Below are positions 49,767 to 60,700 of a stretch of 64,000 bases of DNA, in pieces. How positions within the stretch are numbered: the first letter of the stretch is position 1; each line of letters begins with the position of its first letter. The position numbers were made by a program, and so were the translations under genes. A model generated the notes under the pieces. The model did not search any database, was not told where the DNA came from, and saw only the letters and a list, made by a program, of their open reading frames with translations. This stretch comes from CAWUKT01 sp963923035 (GTDB taxonomy: Bacteria > Bacteroidota > Bacteroidia > J057 > JADKCL01). The stretch spans positions 1-64,000 of the forward strand of contig CAWUKT010000008.1 of NCBI GenBank assembly GCA_963923035.1, in the 5' to 3' direction.

Positions 49767-50863
49767 AGCGGTCCATCGGGAATTTCGCCCTTGAGCGGGC
49801 GGTATTCGTATTGAAGGGAATTTGGCGAATCAAATACGAGGTCTTGGGCCACCATGATCTCTTCCATGTGGTACTTCATCCGGACGGGATATTCCCGAAA
49901 TTCCAGTGCCACCAAATCCACCACCAGGATTGCAGTTTGGGTCTCGGCGTACTTGCGCTTGTTCATGATGCCAAATGCAAATTTGCTCCCATCCTCTGAC
50001 CACGCCCAATCAGTTAATAGAAACGTTCCCGGATCGAATTCCATCCACATTTCGTGCATGCGGGTACTCGTGGCGATGCTCCCAATGCCGTCCCGGTGCA
50101 GCAACAGCAGGGTGGAGTCGTTCAGAAGGGCGGCTGCCCGGGCGTAGCGCAGCCAGGTAAGGCCATCGCCGTAGGGCTGTACTTCCTCGCCGGCGTTGTC
50201 AAACCAATGAAATTCGGGGAAGCTCTGGTAATAGGCTCCTACGACATGCACCTGAGGGGCATGGGCGGCCACCCGCAGAGGGATATTGGTCTTTCCGTCA
50301 TTCTCCAGGTCCCGACGCACCTGCTCGATCATCCAATTGACCAGGGGAGAAGGTTGTTGGTTGAGGTTGGTAAATTGGCCGTCGGAGAGGTCAGGGGCGC
50401 ATTGGTACACAAAGACTTCGCCCCGTCGCACCATGTTTATTTCTACCTTGGACACGTCATCCACGGTTTTTTCCCACGCCCAACTCATTTCCTGGTAGCC
50501 ATCCCCATCCAGGTCCAGGATGCGAAGGCTGTTTTCCATGAATTTTACCGAGGCCCCTTTTTCCCCAATTTCCCGTTGCCATTCCTGCCGCAGCACCTCT
50601 TTTCGAGATACATAGTGGGTGGCGTAGAGGGTATTCTGGGTATGCTTGCGGTTCCAGAGTTCGGAGAGGATGAGGAAATTGCGTCCGCCCCGATCTTCGA
50701 ATTCCACGCCGGCGAGAAAGCGGCCTTCATAATACGCGACCGGAGGCAGGTCCGCCGGAATGATCGCATAGAATTCCTTTTGGTGGGTCAGGGGAAAGTT
50801 TTGTCCCATCACTCCTCCGACAGTGAGCATGCAAGAAATCAGGCATAAGAGGGCAAAACGCAT
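49739..50863 (-). CDS. Exported protein, M949_RS01915-like
   Basis: 374 residues with signal peptide MRFALLCLISCMLTVGGVMGQ. Beta-rich body with ILDLDGDGYQEMSWAWE (calcium-loop-like DxDGDG, residues ~115-125) and LWNRKHTQNTLYATHYVSRK; this stretch resembles the 'M949_RS01915 family surface polysaccharide biosynthesis' proteins of flavobacteria, an annotation with little biochemistry behind it. The second half, with WAWSEDGSKFAFGI, looks like part of a beta-propeller. Stand-alone minus-strand gene. Confidence 0.6.
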   Translation of the reverse strand: MRFALLCLISCMLTVGGVMGQNFPLTHQKEFYAIIPADLPPVAYYEGRFLAGVEFEDRGGRNFLILSELWNRKHTQNTLYATHYVSRKEVLRQEWQREIGEKGASVKFMENSLRILDLDGDGYQEMSWAWEKTVDDVSKVEINMVRRGEVFVYQCAPDLSDGQFTNLNQQPSPLVNWMIEQVRRDLENDGKTNIPLRVAAHAPQVHVVGAYYQSFPEFHWFDNAGEEVQPYGDGLTWLRYARAAALLNDSTLLLLHRDGIGSIATSTRMHEMWMEFDPGTFLLTDWAWSEDGSKFAFGIMNKRKYAETQTAILVVDLVALEFREYPVRMKYHMEEIMVAQDLVFDSPNSLQYEYRPLKGEIPDGPLQRLELVAP

Positions 50864-50908
50864 GGGACTAATTTCCAGATAATTGAGGGAAAATTAAATC
50901 AGTTTCTT

Positions 50909-51895
50909 TCACACTGCACTTTTGGACTGTCCATTGTCCTTGGCGAGTGCCTCCAGATCGACCTCCTCGAAGTCATTGATGCGGTCCAGTTCAAGCCGCA
51001 GGGTATTGTTTTCCCCCGGTACAATGATCGAAATGAACTTGGCGCCCCAGACGACCTCATCGTAGCGGTACGAATACCGCTTGTACACGGTCTGGCTAAA
51101 GGTATCGTCGAATCCCTTCACCAAAATGAGGAATTCAGTATCGGCTTCCGCCAATTCTTCTGCATCCATGTCGTACAGGGGGCTCTCCTCGTCGATGGGA
51201 TGCACGATGGTCCAACTCAGCGAGAGGAAATTGATCTTGTTCAGCTCCAACGGTAGCGGTTTAAAGGCCCGTTTGCGTTGGTTGAAGTCGATATAGGAAA
51301 TGATGAACTGCACTTCCAGTTCGATCAGTTCGGTGGAGCGTTCATTGGCGATGCGGAACATCAGTCCCGTCCGGTCCTGGTAGGGGGCCACGATTGCATT
51401 CTCGCTGAATTTGATGCGGGCATTGGGGCGGGAAAATCGGCCGTAGAGGATACCCGTGACCAAGGCGAAGCCCAACAATCCGATGAGACTTTCGAATGCC
51501 GCGACCACACTGGCCGGCGCCCCGACAGGACTGATGCGGCCGTAGCCCAGGGTCGTGATGGTCTGCGCGGAAAAGAAAAATGCGTCCATCCAGTGCTCAA
51601 ACGGGGTTTCTCCGACGGTTCCCTCCAGGTGTTCGATGCCCACGGCGAGGTAAATCAGGGAAAAGAGGGTATTGACGGAGAAATAGTAGAAGAAGATGTA
51701 CATGAGGAACCGTCCCCAGCCCATGTTGATGCACATGACGTACAGATCGTAGGGGCGGAGCCATTTGCGACCGGTCTTGACGGTATTGAAGGAACCATCC
51801 TTGTTGATGAAGCGGATGCCACGTCGGTAGAGACGGTTGCCGAATCCGAGGTCGCGTCGGGGGGGCTTGGGGGGCGATTGCTTGGAGCGTGCCAT
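50909..51895 (-). CDS. Prokaryotic inward-rectifier K+ channel (KirBac type)
   Basis: 328 residues from ATG 51895 (a longer frame to 51952 adds nothing family-like). Basic N-terminus, slide-helix region, two membrane helices (FLMYIFFYYFSVNTLFSLIY and ASVVAAFESLIGLLGFALVT) flanking a pore loop with the selectivity filter TTLG117-Y118-G119, then a ~190-residue C-terminal Ig-like cytoplasmic domain (SENAIVAPYQDRTGLMFRIA, LSLSWTIVHPIDEESPLY). That arrangement is the KirBac/eukaryotic Kir architecture. A tetrameric K+ channel of the inner membrane; gating ligand unknown. Confidence 0.93.
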   Translation of the reverse strand: MARSKQSPPKPPRRDLGFGNRLYRRGIRFINKDGSFNTVKTGRKWLRPYDLYVMCINMGWGRFLMYIFFYYFSVNTLFSLIYLAVGIEHLEGTVGETPFEHWMDAFFFSAQTITTLGYGRISPVGAPASVVAAFESLIGLLGFALVTGILYGRFSRPNARIKFSENAIVAPYQDRTGLMFRIANERSTELIELEVQFIISYIDFNQRKRAFKPLPLELNKINFLSLSWTIVHPIDEESPLYDMDAEELAEADTEFLILVKGFDDTFSQTVYKRYSYRYDEVVWGAKFISIIVPGENNTLRLELDRINDFEEVDLEALAKDNGQSKSAV

Positions 51896-52148
51896 TGGCC
51901 AAAGTTGCACAAATATTGGGGAACCTCCCAAATGGTCGGATTCAAGGGCCATTCCAGCATTTGAGGGAGGAAATTACACCGAGGAGAGGGAAGGGAAAAC
52001 GAGGCGAAAGAGGGGCCATCCGTGGCATTTCGATTCGCCCAGAGCCAATCAATTCTTAATTTGGGGCAGATCAGAACGATATACTGATCAGGAGGATGCC
52101 GAAAATCCACATTCAAAGAGTAGGCAGTTTAGTTTAATCTTATTGGTT

Positions 52149-52973
52149 ATGAAAACCTTGAAAATCAAGGCTGGGATTCCTATGTCCCCATTTTTGCATG
52201 CTGGTTTGTTTCAACGTCATTTTTCCTTTTATCTGTTTTCCCGTGCCCCGATCGTCCCGTCTGTTATTTTTTTCTTGTTCGTGACGGGCTTTTTTCTCCC
52301 CAATCAGGTTGAGGGTCAGGCTCCGGCTCTTCCGATCTCCGAGTTTCCCCATGGGATTGCTTTTCTCGGCCATTCGGAAGACACCCTCGTCTATCAGCTT
52401 GAGCTGGCGGTTCCAACTGCCGACTACGGTGAGGTGAGTCGCGTCGACCTGAAAATTTCCTTTCCCCATCTCTTGCTGACGCCGTCTGAGATTTGGGTCG
52501 ATGGAAATGGGGGCTGGCTTGGCAATGACTGGAGCTACGGGCAATTGCGTTTTTCTCGTTCTACCAATCAACTGGTCCTTTCCCTGGAGCTATCCGCCCA
52601 GCCCGGAGAAAGCAGTTATTTTGCGCTCCTGAAAATGCTGGCCCCGGACGTGCCCGAGCGGAATTGCCGGGCCTCGGTTTCGAGCGGCATTGTGATGGTG
52701 GAGAATATTTTCAAGATGAATGGGAGCCAGGAAGCCCGTGGAACCGGGATTCGCTTTCATTGGGACGCGACCGAGAAGGTAGCTTGGGTCGACTGGCCCC
52801 CCAACAGAATGGGCACCCTGCACCTGGTCACGCTGGAAGGCCATGAATTCCTGCGGAAAGCCACCACTGGGCCTTTTTCTTTCCGTCTTCCCAGCCAAAC
52901 CTCCCAATGGCTGCTGTACTGGGTGGAATATGACGACGGCAAGGTGGACCGCGGAAAGGTCTGGATGAACTAG
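52149..52973 (+). CDS. Secreted protein with T9SS-like C-terminus
   Basis: 274 residues from ATG 52149; upstream in-frame sequence overlaps the divergent channel gene and is not credible. A long N-terminus precedes a hydrophobic signal segment (PSVIFFLFVTGFFLPNQVEG QA). The body is beta-rich with ERNCRASVSSGI; the end (GTLHLVTLEGHEFLRKATTG ... WLLYWVEYDDGKVDRGKVWM) has the strand pattern of a T9SS sorting domain, although weak. Probably surface-located; function unknown. Its stop overlaps the convergent gene by 4 nt. Confidence 0.6.
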   Translation: MKTLKIKAGIPMSPFLHAGLFQRHFSFYLFSRAPIVPSVIFFLFVTGFFLPNQVEGQAPALPISEFPHGIAFLGHSEDTLVYQLELAVPTADYGEVSRVDLKISFPHLLLTPSEIWVDGNGGWLGNDWSYGQLRFSRSTNQLVLSLELSAQPGESSYFALLKMLAPDVPERNCRASVSSGIVMVENIFKMNGSQEARGTGIRFHWDATEKVAWVDWPPNRMGTLHLVTLEGHEFLRKATTGPFSFRLPSQTSQWLLYWVEYDDGKVDRGKVWMN

Positions 52974-54397
52974 GTCATTCCGTTGATTTTTTCCATCAAC
53001 CACTCCCGGCCGGCGCTGTCTTGCAGTGTGGCCACTTCCGCCTGCAATTTTTGCAGGCGGTCTTTTTTGAAGGAAGGGGTATGCAAAAAATGCTTCCAGA
53101 CCTTCAGGAAGGCGAGGTAAAACTGTTTGTGGGCGCTCGAAACGGCCTCATTTCGCCGCAGGAACATGTTGAAGGCGTGGGTGAGATTTTCCATCCCCGA
53201 TGTATTCTCATTTTCATAAAAACACATCAGGAGGTAGGCCCGCGCGTCAATGGTGTAGAAGACGTCGTCGAGGGTATGGATGACCTTTTGGAACAATTGC
53301 TCGGCGGTTTGGAATTCCTTGCGGTGGAAACGGAGGACGCCCCGGTTATAGTCCAGTGCCTGTTGGATCTCGGCTGCTTTCAGGGGGAGGTTGAGATTGG
53401 GCGCTCCCAAAATGCGTTCCAATTCGGCCCATTCTCCGAGTCTTGATCCCAGGGAAACAAGGTTTTTCAGGTGGGCGGGGGACAATTGGCCGCCTTTTTC
53501 GAAGACGTAGGAATCGATGAAGGAGCGGTAAAGGAGGAACAATTGCGACGTTTTGGCCCTGCCGCGAATGGTTTGTTGGCGGTGGAAATTGTTGATGGTA
53601 CCGGTGTAAATGTCAAAGGCTTCGCGCGGGGAAAGAGTGGGACCAATGTGGAGGACGAGTTGGCGGAGGCGGTGCAAATCCTTGGTGGGCGGAGTGGGGA
53701 CGAGGGTGGAAAAAAGGAGGAAATAGGTCTCCAGGAGCGGTTCTTCCTGCCATTGGTTGGGGGCAATCCGGTCGATGAGGTTGGAGAGCCAGGGGGAAAT
53801 GGAGGACGATCCGGTGATGCTCTTTTGGTTGCGGGCGACGTAGCCGAGTTTGAGCGCGTAGGCATTGACCATGCGTTCAAAGCTGGACAGGGTCGGGGGC
53901 AGGTAGTCGACGGAATTGCGGGGGTGGTTGCGGTTTTGGAAGGCCAGCATCTGGACCGACAGGTCGAACCGCTCCCGGAAAATTTCGAGGTTTTCGCCGG
54001 GTTGGGTTTTGCGGAGGGCTTTTTGGTGGAGACCGGGAAAAAAGCTCTCGTCGTTCAGTTTGAGGAGGGCGCTGGTCTGGAAGGCGAGGCTGGATTGGCG
54101 GGTGAGCTCCCATTCCTGGAATTCCAGGTACTTCATGAGCAGCCTCAGCAGCTCTGATTTGAGCTTGTCGAATTTGTTTTTGGAATAGGGCTGGTCGGGC
54201 CAGATGGCTTTCCAGGCCTTGACGGGATCAATTTGCTGTTCCATCGACCCGCGGTCGATGAGGTAGCGGTACAATTGATGCGGTTCCGTTCTCCGGTTGA
54301 AGATGGGAGAACTGAGGAAGTCGGCAAAGCCACTTCGTTCGCCCTCGGAGAGGGCGGAGAGGTAATACATCAATTTATTTTCAGAGTGTATACGCAT
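52970..54397 (-). CDS. Cytoplasmic helical protein of unknown function
   Basis: 475 residues, no signal peptide. Entirely helical, Leu-rich, with TPR-like pairs in the C-terminal third (YNRGVLRFHRKEFQTAEQLF QKVIHTLDDVF, ARAYLLMCFYENENT). The start MRIHSENKLMYYLSALSEGE RSGFADFLSSPIF recalls a family of ~450-residue hypothetical proteins frequent in Saprospiria-type genomes. No enzyme motif seen. Divergent from the giant adhesin gene. Confidence 0.7.
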   Translation of the reverse strand: MRIHSENKLMYYLSALSEGERSGFADFLSSPIFNRRTEPHQLYRYLIDRGSMEQQIDPVKAWKAIWPDQPYSKNKFDKLKSELLRLLMKYLEFQEWELTRQSSLAFQTSALLKLNDESFFPGLHQKALRKTQPGENLEIFRERFDLSVQMLAFQNRNHPRNSVDYLPPTLSSFERMVNAYALKLGYVARNQKSITGSSSISPWLSNLIDRIAPNQWQEEPLLETYFLLFSTLVPTPPTKDLHRLRQLVLHIGPTLSPREAFDIYTGTINNFHRQQTIRGRAKTSQLFLLYRSFIDSYVFEKGGQLSPAHLKNLVSLGSRLGEWAELERILGAPNLNLPLKAAEIQQALDYNRGVLRFHRKEFQTAEQLFQKVIHTLDDVFYTIDARAYLLMCFYENENTSGMENLTHAFNMFLRRNEAVSSAHKQFYLAFLKVWKHFLHTPSFKKDRLQKLQAEVATLQDSAGREWLMEKINGMT

Positions 54398-54715
54398 TAC
54401 AAAGGTTCTTTGGTACTCAAAAGATCAAATCTCAAAAATGGGTTACCAGCAGACTTTGGAAAACGGGCTTCCATCTGTGATGGAAATAGGTGCTTGTGGA
54501 GCGGTTTTTAGGTGGTTTTTCCCTTGGGAATCGGGGGCCGGCCAGAAAATGACCGGGAAAGTGAGGGCAAAATTGTGACTTGAAAAGTAATGACAGTGCT
54601 ACAAATTGCCATGCAATCTATTCGAAGTGTTCATTATACAAATAAAGTCTCTGTAATTCAGTTCTGGCTAGGACTGAAGTGTATGTAGTACGGAAGTATT
54701 TAAAACCGATTTTCA
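54398..54715. other. Intergenic region upstream of the giant adhesin
   Basis: About 318 bases between divergent genes, more AT-rich than its surroundings. It must hold the adhesin promoter, but I find no good TTG-N19-TAnnTTTG match, no RNA gene and no strong hairpin. Confidence 0.5.
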
Positions 54716-57700
54716 ATGAAACGTCAAATTACACGCCCCATCTGGCGATGGGGAGGCATGTTCGTATTGCTGTTGTTGCTGTTGGCTCCTGGTCGGGGTT
54801 GGGGGCAGACGGGGAATGGAGGTACCGGAAATGGCAATTCGGGCTGTACGGGCATTCCCAATTTATCTTTCTCGAGTCCAACCCCAATTGAGGTTTGCAC
54901 GGAAGACAGTATTACCCTTGTGGGTGGAGGCTTTGAAAATGTGGCGAGTATAACATTTACGCTAACGACTCCAAGCAATCAGCAGATCCAACTGGGATAT
55001 TACGCTGATACAATTGATACCGTTACGATTGGTCTGCCTCCATTTTTGGAGGAAGGGACGCATCTAATCATTGCAAGGAGAAAAAAACCAACCGGATCTG
55101 GGAACTGTTCAACGGCCCAGATAAATATTGTCAAAAATGAGATTTTTTCTGTCGAGTATCCCTATACCACCTTTTGTACCAATAGTTCGGGGTCAGTTTC
55201 ACCTACAATTAATTCGAACAGTACAAATCTCAATACCAGTCTTCTGCAGTTCCAAATCATTCCGGATGACAATCAGTTTTCAATCGCTAACAATGGAAAT
55301 TTGAGTTGGTCTACAAATAACAACTCTTCTGGAAAAGATACCGTCAGTTGGACAAATTCAAATTGTCCTGATAATAGCGCATCATTTGAAGTTACCCTGA
55401 CCAACAACCCCGTCACCCAATTGATCTATCCCACCAGCGTCATATGTTCCTCAGATCAACAGGATATGACTCCCAGCACTCTTTTCCCATTCAATGATGG
55501 GACTTTTTCCGTAACCCCACCGACGGGATTGGTCATCGCTCCCAATGGAGAGGTATTCGTTCAGGCTTCCACCCCTAATAACTATACCATCCAATATGCC
55601 CCCTTTAATACGAACTGTTTTTCCAGTGCTTCAACCTCTTTGGAAATCGTCGAAGATGATGTAGCCCAGATTAGCTTCGCTCAAAACTACTTTTGCATTT
55701 CTGATGAATTTGCACGACCTATCATCACAGGGGATTCTGGGGGTGTTTTTTCGGCTCCAGTTAATTCCAATGCAGTTGTTGTGAATTCGTCTACCGGTTT
55801 GGTAGACCTAATCCAGTCCCGCTCGAAAGGAAATTCGAACTATACTGTTCACTATGTCTCCCCTGGAACCTGCCCGGCGAGGGACTCGATTACCATTGAC
55901 TCCTTGTTCGATGTCCGGGCCGATTTTGAGCTGGACTCTATCATTTGTATCCCCAATAATACCGTTTTGGAGGCCACAAACGTCAAAGGGCCTGGCATTT
56001 TTAGGTCCCTTGAATCAAATACCTTCTTTGTCGATACAGTCAATGGGAATGGAGATCCCACTTTTCCCTTGATTGACCTTTCCAGTACAGCTCTTACTCC
56101 AGGTGCAACGGATACGATCCAATACAACCTCACTTTCCTCGCTTGCCAAGACAGTTTTAAACAAGCGGTTCGATACGTTCTCGTGGATACGGTTCGCTAC
56201 CTGGAAGAAAATTACTGCGCAGACTCCTCTGGTGCCTTTTCATTTGGGCCGGACCCGAACTTTCCCTGGTACACTTCCAGCGACACAGTATTTAGATTTC
56301 AGACGCCGGTATTCAACTTTGATAGCTTAAAGAATGGGATCGTCAATGGCCCATCTCTAACGGGGAGCAATCCCCTGACCGGGAAGGTAATATGGGAACA
56401 GTTGGAATGCCCGGACAACCAGGACTCTGTGACCATTACCATTCGGCCCGATATCGGGCCCACCCAATTTGCGTATCCGGATACCGCCTATTGCCAGGGA
56501 GAGGGACCGGTCCCTCCGACGACACTATTTCCAACGGTAGTCGATAGCTTTGTCAGCTTTCCTCCGGGGCTTTTCCTCAGCGCAATCAATGGGACCATTG
56601 ATCCCTCCAAATCTGATACCGGAAACTATTCCGTGGTCTTCTTCCCCAATTACGATTGTTCCGCTCCTGACACATTTCCCATTACCATCCTGCCCCAGGA
56701 CACGGCCGATTTCCAGTGGATTTATCCCAACGGCGTCAACCTCTGCCGCAGTGATACCTTCACCTTGCCGGTGGCCAGTCCGGCAAATGGCCTGTTTTCG
56801 GTCCCTTCAGGCAGCAATTTGGTCTTGCTGAACCCATTCACCGGAAAGGTAGACCCCGAAGCGAGTGCCCAATTAGGTGGTCCCTATGCCTTGACCTACA
56901 CCACGCTGGGCGTATGTGGAGATGCCATTACAAAAAGCGTGGCCATCGATCCAGCAACGCCTTATTTCGAATTGCAGGATACATTTTGCTATTCGAGTGG
57001 AGATCCAATCAATGCGACCCAGGTGGAATCCAATGGTTTCTTCCTTGCCAGTCCGGGACTGGCTTTGAACGGAAATGGGGTCAACATCCCCTTCAACACT
57101 ACCTATACCGTTTCGATGGTAGGGAATGCCTCGGCTCCGGGCCAGTACTGGATCGAATACCAAACCGCCTCTTTCAACTGTCCTGATACCCTCCGACGCT
57201 ACATAGAAATCATCGGAGAAGCGGAAATCCAGGTCAGCTACCCAGCCGATACCGTTTGCAACCAGGATACGATCCAGGTCCCCTCGCTGACCCAGGGGAC
57301 GCCGCCCGTTCCGTATTCGAATCCAAATGCTTTTTTCCGTGCGAGCCCTCCAGGTTTATCCATCAACGCAGTTACCGGCGCCGTCGATCCGCTGGCCAGC
57401 CAGCCGGGGACCTATACGATTGAATACGTCACCAATACCTTGGGCTGCGAAGATGTCTTCCTGGCTTCCGCTGCCTATGTCATTCGGTCCTCTATTTCCA
57501 GCGTGGTCAGCAGTCCGGGGACCATTTGCCAACTCCCGGCCCAAAATATTTCCCTTTCCGTCAGCCCGTTATCCGTAGCTGGCGGGGTTTTCAGTTCCAA
57601 TAATTCAAACCTGAGTATCTCCCCATTGGGTGACATTGCGACTGCGAATTCCCAACCAGGGACCTACAAGGTTTATTACCAGCCACTCGCATCGACTTGT

Positions 57701-60700
57701 GGTTTGCTCGATTCGGTATTGGTAAACATTCTGATTTCGGATACTGCGGACATTTCCTTCCCCACGAATTATTTCTGTTTGGCCGATACCTTCATCACCC
57801 CGGAAAACAATGGTACTCCGGGAGGAATTTTCTATCTGCCTACTGGCTCGAAGGCCGATCTCAGCAACACTTCAACGGGCCAGGTGGACCTGTTTGCTTC
57901 TGCAATCAACGGTGTCAACGATATGTGGGTGGGATACCGGACGATCGGTACCTGTCCGGATACGGTGGAAGTCGTGGTCGACACCCTGTACACGGTGGAG
58001 GCCTATTTCGATTTGGTCTCCAGCATCTGTGTGCCCGAAACAGGAACGACTGTATCAGCGACCAATATCAAAGGGCCGGGCACATTTTTTACCCTGCAAG
58101 GCATCGCCAGCTTGCCAAATACAGTCAATGGTAACGGGGCTGGCTGGGCTGCCTCATTCCCCTTGGTGTCCCGTGCGAGTACCCAGGCGGGATTGGATAC
58201 CATTCGCTACACGTTGAACCACTCTTTTTGCCGGGATACGTTCTACCGGGAAGTGCAGATGAATGTCTACGAGGATTTACAATATCCGATCGAGCCTTTC
58301 TTCTGCGCGGAAGGGGACAGCATTAAAGTCGATCCAGACACGACCGGTCCGAATATTTTTGCCGTTTCCAATGTGAACATCAGCACGCTGGGATTCATTC
58401 GGGACACCCTTTCCTCGGTCAGGAATATTGCGGTCAATTGGAACCAGACCAATTGCCCGGACAATTTTGGCTCGATTTCTCTTCAACTCAATCCCAGCAA
58501 TCCCCAACCTCAAATTACCTACCCGAATGGCCCTGACTTTTGCCTGGATGGAACCTTGCTGACACCTAGCTCCAATTACAGTCCGGTTGGAGGATCATTT
58601 TCCAGCCCGGATACAAGTTTGAAGTTCCAGTCCTTTTTGCTCGGCATCATCAACTTGTCAACCTCTCAACCGGGGGCGTACGAGGTCATTTATTCCCCTC
58701 TGGCGGCAGATTGCTCAGAGCCAGATACGGTTCAAATCACCTTGAGCGATCAGGACATCGCGGATTTCCAGTGGAATTATGGCAATGGAGTGACATTCTG
58801 CCGGTGGGACAGCATTGCCATCCCCGACATCGCCGCGGTAAATGGAACGCCAGGCGGCCTTTTTTCAGTGCCCGGTAACAGCCAAGCCGTGCTCATAAAT
58901 GCATCGACGGGTGCCGTTGATCTGAACCAAAGTCTCACTCAAGGTTCGAACTTTTCCTTGCAGTATACCACCCAAGGGATTTGCGCGGATTCCATTGTGA
59001 AAGTGATCAACATTGATCCCAATACGGCTGCATTTGATTTCCCGGATTCGGTATGCTATTCCTCAGGAGATGTGCTGGATGCGGTGAGCCTGTCTTCACC
59101 AGGATTTTTTATTGGAGAAACCGGACTGGGGCTGATCAATTCCAACTCGGTCGTCCAAACGGGTCAGGCCACGGCCTCGATTGTGGATTTGGGGGCGACT
59201 GTGATTCCCAAAGACTATTGGATCACCTTTATTGCTCCTTTTACCCCCTGTCGGGATACGGTGAGCAAGGTGATTTCAGTTTTGGGAGAAGAAGGAATCG
59301 TTGTCAACTTCCCGGGACCTTTTGTCTGCCAAACCGATTCCCCGCTTACGCCCACTGTCTCCCAAAACGGGCAGCCATTTACCCAGGGAATGTTCTTGCC
59401 GGTATCCGGCCTGGACATTGACCCCAACAGTGGTACCGTCACGCCGGTCAGTTCGACTCCCGGAACGTATACCATCGAATATGTGGTGGAGACCTTCTTC
59501 TGTCAGGACACTTTCCGGACCACCTTAGAGATTCGCCCATCTGTTCCCGTCACCTTGACTTATCCTTCCAATGGCCCCTATTGCGCCAATCTGGGGGGAC
59601 AAGCAATGCCCCAAATCAGTCCCTCTTTGTCCGGAGGAACCTATATTTCCCTGAGCTCCGGCTTGGTACTGAATGGCCTTGGAGTCGTGGACGTCGCGCA
59701 ATCGGGAAGCGGCAATTTTGACATTGTGTACGAGCCCGATTCGTTGACCTGCGGGCTCGCCGATACGATTTCACTCACGATTTTACCACCAGACGATCCT
59801 TCTTTTTCATTTCCCCAATCTTACTATTGCACCTTTGATACTAACCCCCAACCTGTTGTTTCCGGACTGGCCGGAGGTACTTTTTCCAGCAATCCCAACC
59901 TGGTTCTGGTCGATCCCGGTACCGGTGAGGTGAACCTGAGCGCCTCCCTCACCAACGTGAACAATGGGGCTTTTGCCATTACCTACCTAACCAATGGCAA
60001 TTGCCCCAGTTCGGCCACGGATACCCTGGAGCTCATTGACGAGGACGCCACTTTCACGATGCCGGCGGATACCTGTTACAATACCCTGGCGAGCATTTTT
60101 GCGTCCGATCTGAAAGCAGGGGGACAGTTTACCATTCGGGATGACGTGGGAAATATTGTCGACTCGGTGCTGGTGGGTGCGGGTACCAACCAGGTTCTGT
60201 TGAGTTCCACGGATGTCCTGGGGCCAGGGAGCTTCACGGTGACCTATGAGTCAGCCGGCCAATGCGTGGAAACGATTTCCGATACCTTGGATATCTTGGG
60301 GATCGATACGGTGATATTCAGCTATTTAGCGACGACCTTCTGCCAGCATGATCCGATTCAGGTTCCGCAAATTTCGCCTCCGAATCTACCAGGTGGCTTT
60401 TTGTCCCAGCCTGGTGGGTTGAGTTTGGACTCTGTGAGTGGCAATATCGATCCTGGGTTCAGCCCGGCTGGGACCTATAATATTGTATTTGCTTACGAAG
60501 ACTCCAATTGTCCCGATGTTTTCAATGCGGTCCATCCGGTTACCATTGAAAATCCCGGCCCAAGTACCGTTGTCTATCCAAACTCCAATTTTCTCTGTAA
60601 GAACAAGTTGTCATCGGTTGCACCTTTGAGCTTTTCCCCGGCCGGCGGAACTTTTTCCTGCAGTGACACCAATTTGGTGGTGAATTCTTCTTCCGGAGTA

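Noticed and set aside
51837..52148. Upstream extension of the secreted-protein frame at 52149
   Set aside because: It overlaps the divergent channel gene and would bury the signal peptide.
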